NCBI RefSeq assembly: GCF_004028635.1
Contig: NZ_ML138678.1
Coordinates: forward strand, 1,178,001 to 1,242,000
Length of the DNA stretch: 64,000 nt
From: Streptomyces cyaneus
Lineage (GTDB): Bacteria; Actinomycetota; Actinomycetes; Streptomycetales; Streptomycetaceae
Reading direction: 5' to 3'
Shown: positions 37,366 through 44,957 of the stretch, in pieces
Layout of the letters: the number at the start of each line of letters is the position of its first letter
Position numbering within the stretch: position 1 is the first letter of the stretch
Notes under the pieces: model-generated
The model's input: only the letters and a program-made list of their open reading frames with translations
Told to the model about the DNA's origin: nothing
The model's database searches: none
Position numbers and translations under genes: made by a program

Positions 37366-39304
37366 CACGCTCAAGAGCACGACGGGCGCGAGTGGCGCCT
37401 CGGGGCTTCGCCGCCTCCTCCTCGACAACGGCGCGCTGACCGCGCTGATCGTCCTCGTCATCGCGATGTCGGCGCTGTCCGGCGACTTCATGACGACGGA
37501 CAACCTCCTCAACGTCGGCGTCCAGGCGGCCGTGACCGCCATCCTCGCCTTCGGCGTCACCTTCGTGATCGTCTCCGCGGGCATCGACCTGTCGGTCGGC
37601 TCGGTCGCCGCCCTGTCGGCCACGGTCCTCGCCTGGAGCGCCACTTCGGAGGGCATGCCGGTCTTCCTCGCCGTCCTCCTCGCCGTCGCGACCGGCATAG
37701 CGTGCGGCCTGGTCAACGGCATCCTGATCTCGTACGGGAAGCTGCCACCGTTCATCGCGACGCTGGCCATGCTGTCGGTGGCCCGCGGTCTGTCCCTGGT
37801 GATCTCGCAGGGCTCCCCCATCGCGTTCCCCGACTCGGTCTCGCACCTCGGCGACACGCTCGGCGGCTGGCTGCCGGTGCCGGTGCTCGTGATGGTCGGC
37901 ATGGGTCTGATCACGGCGTTCGTGCTGGGGCGGACGTACATCGGCCGCTCGATGTACGCGATCGGCGGCAACGAGGAGGCGGCCCGCCTCTCCGGTCTGC
38001 GGGTGAAGAAGCAGAAGCTCGCGATCTACGCGTTCTCCGGGCTGTTCGCGGCCGCCGCGGGCATCGTGCTCGCCGCCCGCCTCTCCTCCGCGCAGCCGCA
38101 GGCCGCGCAGGGCTACGAGCTCGACGCCATCGCGGCGGTCGTCATCGGCGGCGCCTCGCTGGCCGGTGGCACGGGCAAGGCGTCCGGCACGCTGATCGGC
38201 GCGCTGATCCTGGCGGTGCTGCGCAACGGCCTCAACCTCCTGTCGGTGTCCGCGTTCTGGCAGCAGGTCGTCATCGGCGTCGTCATCGCGCTGGCGGTGC
38301 TCCTGGACACGGTGCGGCGCAAGGCGGGAGCGACTCCGGCTCCCGCGGGCGCCTCTCAAGGTGGCAAGGGCAAGCAGGCGGCTACGTACCTCCTCGCGGC
38401 TGTGGTCGCGGCGGCGGTCGTCGGGGCCACCTCCCTCCTGCACAGCGGCACGTCGGAGGCGAAGAGCCAGAAGATCGGGCTGTCGCTGTCGACCCTCAAC
38501 AACCCGTTCTTCGTGCAGATCCGGGCCGGTGCGCAGGCCGAGGCGAAGAAGCTGGGCGTGGACCTGACCGTCACCGACGCGCAGAACGACGCCTCCCAGC
38601 AGGCCAACCAGCTGCAGAACTTCACCAGTGAGGGCCTCGGCACGATCATCGTCAACCCGGTGGACTCCGACGCGGTGACCCCGGCGGCGAAGGCCGTCAA
38701 CAAGTCGGACATCCCGCTCGTCGCCGTCGACCGGTCGGTCAACAACGCCACCACCGCCGCGCTCGTCGCCTCCGACAACGTCACCGGCGGCAAGCTCGCC
38801 GCCAAGTCGCTCGCCGAGAAGCTGGGCGGCAAGGGCAAGATCGTGATCCTGCAGGGCCAGGCGGGCACCTCCGCCAGCCGTGAACGCGGCTCCGGCTTCG
38901 CCGAGGGCCTGAAGGCCTACCCGGACATCGAGGTCGTCGCCAAGCAGCCCGCCGACTGGGACCGCACCAAGGGCCTGGACGTCATGACCAACCTGCTCCA
39001 GGCCAACCCCGACATCGACGGCGTCTTCGCGGAGAACGACGAGATGGCGCTCGGCGCGATCAAGGCGCTGGGCTCCAAGGCCGGCAAGTCCGTCCAGGTC
39101 ATCGGCTTCGACGGAACCGCGGACGGTCTCAAGGCCGTCGAAGCGGGCACGCTGTACGCGTCGGTGGCGCAGCAGCCGACGGAGCTCGGCAGGATCGCCG
39201 TGCAGAACGCGGTGAAGGCCGCCGAGGGCGACAAGGTCGAGAAGTCGGTGATGGTGCCGGTGAAGGTGGTCACGAAGGAGAACGTGGCCGGCTTCACGGG
39301 CTGA
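37355..39304 (+). CDS. Fused ribose ABC permease and substrate-binding protein (RbsC-RbsB)
   Basis: The 649-residue protein combines two usual subunits. Residues 1 to about 330 are a BPD_transp_2 permease (VIVSAGIDLSVGSVAALSAT, YAIGGNEEAARLSGLRVKK). An extra membrane helix near 341-362 (YLLAAVVAAAVVGATSLL) brings the chain outside, where residues 372-649 form a ribose-type binding protein (GLSLSTLNNPFFVQIRAGAQ, ENDEMALGAIKALG). The binding protein is thus tethered to its channel. The GTG start has ACGGAGG upstream and overlaps rbsA by 11 bp. Confidence 0.93.
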   Translation: MATDTLKSTTGASGASGLRRLLLDNGALTALIVLVIAMSALSGDFMTTDNLLNVGVQAAVTAILAFGVTFVIVSAGIDLSVGSVAALSATVLAWSATSEGMPVFLAVLLAVATGIACGLVNGILISYGKLPPFIATLAMLSVARGLSLVISQGSPIAFPDSVSHLGDTLGGWLPVPVLVMVGMGLITAFVLGRTYIGRSMYAIGGNEEAARLSGLRVKKQKLAIYAFSGLFAAAAGIVLAARLSSAQPQAAQGYELDAIAAVVIGGASLAGGTGKASGTLIGALILAVLRNGLNLLSVSAFWQQVVIGVVIALAVLLDTVRRKAGATPAPAGASQGGKGKQAATYLLAAVVAAAVVGATSLLHSGTSEAKSQKIGLSLSTLNNPFFVQIRAGAQAEAKKLGVDLTVTDAQNDASQQANQLQNFTSEGLGTIIVNPVDSDAVTPAAKAVNKSDIPLVAVDRSVNNATTAALVASDNVTGGKLAAKSLAEKLGGKGKIVILQGQAGTSASRERGSGFAEGLKAYPDIEVVAKQPADWDRTKGLDVMTNLLQANPDIDGVFAENDEMALGAIKALGSKAGKSVQVIGFDGTADGLKAVEAGTLYASVAQQPTELGRIAVQNAVKAAEGDKVEKSVMVPVKVVTKENVAGFTG

Positions 39305-39313
39305 GACCGAGGG

Positions 39314-39343
39314 GCGGGCGGGTCCTGGGTGGGATCCGCCCGC
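39314..39343 (+). terminator. Hairpin between the fused transporter and rbsK
   Basis: GCGGGCGGGTCC pairs with GGATCCGCCCGC with one G-U pair and a 6-base loop. It has no U-run and lies inside the operon, so partial termination or 3' mRNA stabilisation of the transporter message is likely. Confidence 0.5.
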
Positions 39344-39399
39344 TTCGGGTCACTGCCCGGCGGCAGCTCACTACGGGGATCTATCAGGGGAGCAACCTC

Positions 39400-40302
39400 A
39401 TGTACGACTACGACCTCCTGGTCGTAGGGTCGGCCAACGCCGACCTGGTGATCGGCGTCGAGCGTCGGCCGGGTGCCGGCGAGACCGTGCTCGGCTCCGA
39501 TCTGGCCGTCCACCCGGGCGGCAAGGGCGCCAACCAGGCGGTCGCGGCCGCCCGGCTCGGTGCCCGTACGGCCCTGCTGGCCAGGGTCGGCGACGACGCG
39601 TACGGCCGGCTGCTGCTCGACTCGCAGCGGGCGGCCGGCGTCGACACGGTGGGCGTCCTGGTCGGCGGCGCGCCGACCGGGGTCGCGCTGATCACGGTGG
39701 ACCCGTCCGGGGACAACAGCATCGTGGTCTCGCCGGGGGCCAACGGGAAGCTCACGCCCGAGGACGTAGGGGCCGCCGCGAGCCTCTTCCAGGCCTCGCG
39801 GGTGGTCTCGGCCCAGCTGGAGATCCCGCTGGAGACGGTCGTCGAGGTCGTCCGCAGCCTGGCGGACGGCGGCCGCTTCGTCCTCAACCCCTCCCCGCCC
39901 CGCCCGCTGCCCGCCGAGGTGCTCGCGGCCTGCGACCCGCTGATCGTGAACGAGCACGAGGCGAAGGTCATCCTGGGCGACTCGGCGGTCGGCGAGACCC
40001 CCGAGGACTGGGCGCGGATCCTGCTGGCCAAGGGCCCCCGCTCGGTGGTCGTGACCCTGGGCGCCGAGGGTGCGTTGGTGGCCTCCGCGGAGGGCGTGGC
40101 GCGGGTTGCGTCCGTGGAGGTGGACGCGGTGGACACGACGGGGGCGGGCGACGCGTTCACGGCCGCGCTGGCCTGGAAGCTCGGGACGGGCTCGGCCCTG
40201 GCCGACGCGGCGGCGTACGCGGCCCGGGTCGGCGCGGCGGCCGTCACGAAGGAGGGCGCGCAGGAGTCGTTCCCGACGGCGGCGGAGGTCGAGGCGCCGT
40301 GA
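39400..40302 (+). CDS. rbsK: Ribokinase
   Basis: The 300-residue PfkB-family kinase has the N-terminal GSANADLVIGVERRPGAGET, the ribose loop HPGGKGANQAVAAARLG and the catalytic DTTGAGDAFTAALAW near the C-terminus. It makes ribose 5-phosphate from imported ribose. AGGGGAG lies 8 bp before the ATG. The stop overlaps the rbsD start (GTGA). Confidence 0.95.
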   Translation: MYDYDLLVVGSANADLVIGVERRPGAGETVLGSDLAVHPGGKGANQAVAAARLGARTALLARVGDDAYGRLLLDSQRAAGVDTVGVLVGGAPTGVALITVDPSGDNSIVVSPGANGKLTPEDVGAAASLFQASRVVSAQLEIPLETVVEVVRSLADGGRFVLNPSPPRPLPAEVLAACDPLIVNEHEAKVILGDSAVGETPEDWARILLAKGPRSVVVTLGAEGALVASAEGVARVASVEVDAVDTTGAGDAFTAALAWKLGTGSALADAAAYAARVGAAAVTKEGAQESFPTAAEVEAP

Positions 40303-40688
40303 AGAAGGCCGGAATCCTGAACCGCCACCTCTCCGGCGCCCTCGCCGAGCTGGGCCACGGCGACGGCGTCCTGGTGTGCGACGTCGGTATGCCGATACCC
40401 GACGGTCCCCGGGTCGTCGACCTGGCCTTCCGGGCCGGGGTGCCGTCGTTCGCCGAGGTGCTGGACGGTCTGCTGGCCGAGCTGGCGGTGGAGGGCGCGA
40501 CGGCGGCGCAGGAGGTACGCGAGGCCAACCCCGCGGCGGCCGCGCTGCTGGAGGGCGAGTTTCCCGAGCTGGAGCTGGTCACGCACGAGCGGCTCAAGGA
40601 GCTGTCGGCCGGGGCGCGGCTGGTCGTACGGACCGGCGAGGCACGGCCGTACGCGAATGTGCTGCTGCGCTGCGGGGTCTTCTTCTGA
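40299..40688 (+). CDS. rbsD: D-ribose pyranase
   Basis: The 129-residue protein matches the full length of RbsD. KKAGILNRHLSGALAELGHG includes the conserved catalytic His20, GMPIPDGPRVVDLA follows, and the C-terminal RTGEARPYANVLLRCGVFF is the ligand-binding tail. It interconverts ribopyranose and the furanose form that RbsK uses. It is the last gene of the operon, coupled to rbsK and followed by a terminator. Confidence 0.95.
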   Translation: MKKAGILNRHLSGALAELGHGDGVLVCDVGMPIPDGPRVVDLAFRAGVPSFAEVLDGLLAELAVEGATAAQEVREANPAAAALLEGEFPELELVTHERLKELSAGARLVVRTGEARPYANVLLRCGVFF

Positions 40689-40721
40689 CCTGCCGACCGC
40701 AGGAAGCCGTAGGAACGTTTC

Positions 40722-40753
40722 GAGGGGCCCGGTCAGTCGACCGAGCCCCTCGG
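40722..40753 (+). terminator. Terminator of the ribose operon
   Basis: CGAGGGGC-cc-GGTC and GACC-ga-GCCCCTCG form an interrupted 12-bp stem with loop AGTC, followed by a pyrimidine-rich GGGTTTCCCTCCCC. It lies 34 bp after the rbsD stop. Confidence 0.7.
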
Positions 40754-40928
40754 GTTTCCCTCCCCATCAGAACCCCCGCGATCCCCCCAGATCCCCCTCC
40801 AGAAGTCCTGATGCCAAGTACGACCCGCAAGGTGGGGGAAGGGTTGTACGGCCTCAGCGAATTTTTTTTCCGGCGCGTCCCGGCACCTTCAGAATGCCCC
40901 GAAATCAGGACAGACGTAGCGTTCAGAT

Positions 40929-41315
40929 ATGTCAGAGGTAGACGAAAACCCCCTCGCATCCCTCCAGAACGACGTGCTCGACGAGCTCGGCGACGACCGG
41001 ATCGGCGACATCGCGGTGCTCCTGGGCACCGACGAACCAGGTGCCCGGCAGATGGTGTGTACGACGGTGTCGGCCCTGTCCGGCGAGGCGGAGACCGTGG
41101 CGACCCCGCACGATGCCCCGCTCACCGGCGTGGCCACTGTGGGCGGCTTCGCCACCGGCGGTCTGATGGCCGGGGTGCTGGCGGAGGAGGCCGGGTCGGT
41201 CGCGAACGCGGTCGCCGAGCGGACGGGCCTGTCACCGGCCGCCGTGTCACGGGTCGTGGAGACGTTGATTCCGGCGGTGCTGGCGGTGCTCACCAAGAGG
41301 GCGGCGAAGAAGTAG
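40929..41315 (+). CDS. DUF937-domain protein
   Basis: The 128-residue protein resembles the YidB/DUF937 proteins common in Streptomyces: LQNDVLDELGDDRIGDIAVL and LLGTDEPGAR at the N-terminus, then VANAVAERTGLSPAAVSRVV and LIPAVLAVLTKRAAKK at the end. The usual glycine-rich centre is shortened. Function is unknown. No strong ribosome site is visible before the ATG, and an 8-T tract lies upstream at 40862-40869. It sits 88 bp before the conflict-system operon and may or may not belong to it. Confidence 0.78.
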   Translation: MSEVDENPLASLQNDVLDELGDDRIGDIAVLLGTDEPGARQMVCTTVSALSGEAETVATPHDAPLTGVATVGGFATGGLMAGVLAEEAGSVANAVAERTGLSPAAVSRVVETLIPAVLAVLTKRAAKK

Positions 41316-41403
41316 GCGAATCGGCAGGCGCAGAAGCAGGCGAAGAAGCAGCGGCCCTCGGATCTCGTCGAACAGGGTCTCCTTTCGACCCGTGATCGGC
41401 ACA

Positions 41404-41811
41404 ATGGCAAGGGTGTCGGACTTCAGCGAACTCCACCTCGCCGACGGGACTTCCGTGCGGTTCCAGCTCGCCCCGGGGGACGGATGGGCCGCCCCCGAGG
41501 AACCGGACGCCGACCTCCCGGACGGCATGGGCAGCACCGTGCCCGTGTCCCGTGGCGGTCGTACGGCGGCCTCCATGGCGGTCGACACGCTGCGCAGCAC
41601 ACTGCGGCCGCTCGGACCGTTCCTCCAGGAGGTGCACGAGGCGGTGGTGGCCTCCGAGCGTCCGCCGCAGGAGGTGAGCGTCACCTTCGGTGTGCAGGTC
41701 GGGCACGACCTCAGGCTCGGCATCGTCGGGGGCAACGGGCAGGCCCATCTGACCGTCTCGGCCACCTGGCAGCCCGCGCCGGCCACGCAGCCCACGCCGG
41801 CCGCGGACTGA
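41404..41811 (+). CDS. Trypsin-co-occurring domain protein (Trypco1, CU044_2847 family)
   Basis: The 135-residue beta-rich protein begins SDFSELHLADGTSVRFQLAP and contains LRPLGPFLQEVHEAVVASER and VSVTFGVQVGHDLRLGIVGG. That pattern fits the CU044_2847/Trypco1 family, which accompanies trypsin-like proteases in predicted conflict systems. It is thought to be a partner or substrate of the protease. The start is uncertain (ATG 41404, GTG 41392 or GTG 41413; no clear ribosome site). It lies 3 bp before the protease gene. Its exact role is not established. Confidence 0.82.
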   Translation: MARVSDFSELHLADGTSVRFQLAPGDGWAAPEEPDADLPDGMGSTVPVSRGGRTAASMAVDTLRSTLRPLGPFLQEVHEAVVASERPPQEVSVTFGVQVGHDLRLGIVGGNGQAHLTVSATWQPAPATQPTPAAD

Positions 41812-41814
41812 CGC

Positions 41815-44007
41815 ATGGGCTGGTTCGTGAGGGCGGACCGGTCGGCCTCCGCCGATCCACGGCACTGTGTGGTCTCCGTGCTGAAGTCCGCCGGCGGACG
41901 GAGTGTGGGGGCGGGCGTCCTGCTCACCCGGGACCAGCTGCTGACCTGCGCCCACGTCGTCAATGACGCGCTGGGCCGGGCCCCGTTCGACCCCCGTCAC
42001 CCGGCCGACGACAAGGTCCCCATCGCGCTGCACGGCCCGGCCACGACGGTCCGCTACGACACCCGCGTCGCCTATTGGGTGCCCGCCCGCCGCCGGGACG
42101 GCACCGCGGGCGTGTCGGAGACCGAGGACCACGAGTGGCTCGGCGACCTGGCCGTCCTGCGGCTGGAGACCGTACCGAGCCGGCAGGTCCCGGCACCGCA
42201 GTGGCGGCCGATGACCGTCGGCCAGTCACTGCGCGCCTGGCACGGCACCGGGTTGAGCCACACCTTCGCGGACGTGCGGGTCAAGACCTGCGACGAGGCC
42301 TTCGGCTACCTGGACGGCGACGCCACCGGCATGGCCATCGGCCCCTCCTACAGCGGCAGTCCGCTGTGGTCGGTCGGGGACAACGCCGTGGTGGGCCTCG
42401 TGGCGGGCCATGTCATGCCGCCCGCCGAGCGGACGACCGGACGGCCGCTGCCGTACAGCTCCCAGCACATCGCCCGGCGCAGCTGGGGCATCCCCTGGCA
42501 GCGCGTCGAGGAGGAGTTACGGGCCGCCGGCGCGGCCGAGCTCTTCGAGGCACCGGAGCCCGATCCGGACGACCCGGCGCTGTCGCCGCTGGTCGACCTC
42601 CTGTACCGCCTCATGCCGTCGCCGACGCTGCGCGGCGACCACGCCCGCGCCGTGGCGGAGCGCTGTGGCTACGACCATCCCGGCGGCAGCCTCACCGCGC
42701 CCACCCCGGAGGAGTTCGCGAGCCTGCTGCTGACCGAACCCCGGGCGCTGGCCGCGCTCGTCGAGGCGCTGCACCGGCAGGAACCGGGCGCCGTACCGGA
42801 CCTGATCGCCGTCGGCCGGATGTCCCAGGTGCCGAAGCTGCTGTCGCCGCGCGAGCACCACAGACTGGTGAACCAGCTGGACGGCCTGCACCCGGAGCTG
42901 CGGGCCCGGCTGCCCGAGGTGGTACGGGCCGCCCTGCCGCTGGCCGCCCCCTTCCCCGGCGGCGACACGGTCAAGGGGCTCCTCGACCACCTGGAGCGTC
43001 TGTCGGGCGACAGCCGCACCGACACGGACGGACTGCGGGTACCGGGACTGCTCCGGGTGATCGAGTACCTCGCCGCGCTGTGTCCGCTCGGGCCGCAGGC
43101 GTCCCTGCGGCTGTGGACGGACGCCGTCGTCGACCGGATGGGCATTCCCCGCACGTCCCTCGCGGAGCGCCGTACCGACGCCGAGGAGTGGGCCCGGGCG
43201 CAGCGCGAGCTGACCACCGCGGCGTGGGTGTCGGCTCAGGTGGAGCGGGTCGGCGCGGACCGCTACCGGCTGCGGGTGTGGTGCGACGAGGGCACCGGTC
43301 CGCGGCAGACCTCTGTGGACGGCGAGACGGTACGCAGCGGGGCTCAGGCGGCGCAGGAACTGCTGAAGGCCCTGGAGTCGCTGCACCGAGCCGCTCCCGA
43401 CCGCGGCCGGCCCGTCCTGGAGGTGCACGTAGACCGGGACGGGCTGGACCTGCCGGTCGACGAGTGGGGCGGGGGCGGCTGCGACGAGGGGCCGGGCGCC
43501 CTCGGGCCCGCCGACCTGCCCGACCTGCCCGGCGTGCTCGGCGCCGAGTTCCCCGTGGTCGTCACCTGCCCGGAACTCCTGCACCGGCACGAGCGTTTCC
43601 ATCCCGACTGGCGCCACCGCTGGAGACGCCTCGACTCGGACGCCGCCCTGACGTTCGCCGACCCCACCCAAGGCCGGAACGAGGTGTACGGCGCCCTGTT
43701 GGCGGACAAGGACGCCGTCCGGGTCTGCGTCGACGTCCCCCCTCGCTCACGTGCCGAGATCGTGCAGACGTGTCTGATGATGGGGGTGCCCGTGGTGATC
43801 TGGGACCGCGGACCGCGGCAGGGCTCGCATGCCGTGGCCCGGCTGTCCGCCGTACACGTACACACCCTGCCGGAGGGTGTGCGGGCGTACCGGGCGATGA
43901 GCCTGGGCAGTCCGCGGCAGTTCTCCGGCCGCCCCGTCGTCGCCTGGTCGGACGCGGACCGTTCGGTGCCCCGGCTGCATCTGGCAGAGCCTCAGGAGAA
44001 CCCATGA
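41815..44007 (+). CDS. Trypsin-like serine protease with VMAP-C domain
   Basis: The 730-residue protein starts with a trypsin fold with an intact triad: TCAHVV (His47), GDLAVLRLE (Asp111), PSYSGSPLW (Ser180). No signal peptide is present, so it acts in the cytoplasm. A helical middle (about 255-440) is followed by a C-terminal region with ELLHRHERFHPDWRHRWRRL and MGVPVVIWDRGPRQ, as in vWA-MoxR-associated proteins (VMAP-C). In the Kaur/Aravind model this is the effector, released by the MoxR/vWA partners. Leu codon 235 (42517-42519) is TTA, so translation should need bldA tRNA. It overlaps the MoxR gene by ATGA. Confidence 0.86.
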   Translation: MGWFVRADRSASADPRHCVVSVLKSAGGRSVGAGVLLTRDQLLTCAHVVNDALGRAPFDPRHPADDKVPIALHGPATTVRYDTRVAYWVPARRRDGTAGVSETEDHEWLGDLAVLRLETVPSRQVPAPQWRPMTVGQSLRAWHGTGLSHTFADVRVKTCDEAFGYLDGDATGMAIGPSYSGSPLWSVGDNAVVGLVAGHVMPPAERTTGRPLPYSSQHIARRSWGIPWQRVEEELRAAGAAELFEAPEPDPDDPALSPLVDLLYRLMPSPTLRGDHARAVAERCGYDHPGGSLTAPTPEEFASLLLTEPRALAALVEALHRQEPGAVPDLIAVGRMSQVPKLLSPREHHRLVNQLDGLHPELRARLPEVVRAALPLAAPFPGGDTVKGLLDHLERLSGDSRTDTDGLRVPGLLRVIEYLAALCPLGPQASLRLWTDAVVDRMGIPRTSLAERRTDAEEWARAQRELTTAAWVSAQVERVGADRYRLRVWCDEGTGPRQTSVDGETVRSGAQAAQELLKALESLHRAAPDRGRPVLEVHVDRDGLDLPVDEWGGGGCDEGPGALGPADLPDLPGVLGAEFPVVVTCPELLHRHERFHPDWRHRWRRLDSDAALTFADPTQGRNEVYGALLADKDAVRVCVDVPPRSRAEIVQTCLMMGVPVVIWDRGPRQGSHAVARLSAVHVHTLPEGVRAYRAMSLGSPRQFSGRPVVAWSDADRSVPRLHLAEPQENP

Positions 44008-44954
44008 GCACCTCCACGAACGGCAGTTGGCGGATCTTCCGCGGAGACGGTGTGCCGCGCTCGGTCACCATGCCGCCCGCGCCGCCCTGGCGCCGCTTCC
44101 GCACCTCGGACGGGTCCGAGGCACCGCTGCCGTATCTGATCGCCCACGAGCACGCGGACGTCGTCAACGCGGCACTGCATCTGCGCCGGCCGCTGCTGGT
44201 GACAGGTCCCGCGGGCACCGGAAAGTCGTCGCTGGCGCGAGCCGTCGCGCATGAGCTGAGCCTCGGCGAGCTGCTGCGCTGGCCGGTCAACAGCCGCTCC
44301 GGCGTGAAGGAGGCGCTGTACGAGTACGACGCGATCGGGCGGCTGCGGGAGACCACGCTGAGCCGGGACCGGGGTGAGGTGGAGCCCGGCATCGGCAGCT
44401 TCATCCGGCTCGGACCGCTCGGCACGGCACTGGCGCCGCAGGCCACGCCGCGTGCGCTGCTGGTCGACGAGATGGACAAGGGCGACGTCGACCTGCCCAA
44501 CGACCTGCTGACGGTGTTCGAGGAGGGCGTCTTCGAGATACCCGAACTGGCCCGGCTGCCCGAGGACATGGCGGACGTCGACGTCCTCACCGCCGACCAC
44601 CAGGGCTGGGTGACGGTGCATCAGGGCCGGGTGCAGTGCACCGAGTTCCCGATCGTCGTCATCACCAGCAACGGCGAGCGGGACTTCCCGCCCGCCTTCC
44701 TACGCCGCTGCATCCGCCTGGACCTGCCGGTGCCGGACGAGGAGCGCCTGCGGGCCATCGTCGCCGCCCATCTCGGCCCCGAGCTCCTCCCCGAGGTCGA
44801 CGACCTCCTCCAGGCCTTCCTGCGCCGCCGCGCCCCCGGCGAACTCGCCACCGACCAGCTCCTCAACGCCGTCTTCCTGCGCACGAACGGCGTGGACCTC
44901 GATGCCGACGGCCTCCTCGACGCGGTGCTCCACCAGCTGACGGGGACGGTGTGA
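44004..44954 (+). CDS. MoxR-type AAA+ ATPase of the VMAP system
   Basis: The 316-residue ATPase has Walker A TGPAGTGKSS (68-76), Walker B ALLVDEMDKGD (151-161), a long insert after the second strand, sensor 1 VVITSNGERD and arginine-finger region FLRRCIRLDLP. These AAA+ proteins work with vWA-domain partners as chaperone-like switches. It starts within the protease stop (ATGA) and ends 3 bp before the SAV_2336-type gene, so the three are surely co-expressed. It is the predicted NTP-dependent regulator of the protease. Confidence 0.92.
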   Translation: MSTSTNGSWRIFRGDGVPRSVTMPPAPPWRRFRTSDGSEAPLPYLIAHEHADVVNAALHLRRPLLVTGPAGTGKSSLARAVAHELSLGELLRWPVNSRSGVKEALYEYDAIGRLRETTLSRDRGEVEPGIGSFIRLGPLGTALAPQATPRALLVDEMDKGDVDLPNDLLTVFEEGVFEIPELARLPEDMADVDVLTADHQGWVTVHQGRVQCTEFPIVVITSNGERDFPPAFLRRCIRLDLPVPDEERLRAIVAAHLGPELLPEVDDLLQAFLRRRAPGELATDQLLNAVFLRTNGVDLDADGLLDAVLHQLTGTV

Positions 44955-44957
44955 TCC

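Noticed and set aside
40594..40959. 121-codon minus-strand frame across the rbs terminator
   Set aside because: Overlaps rbsD, a terminator and the next gene; Arg/Ser-rich shadow.
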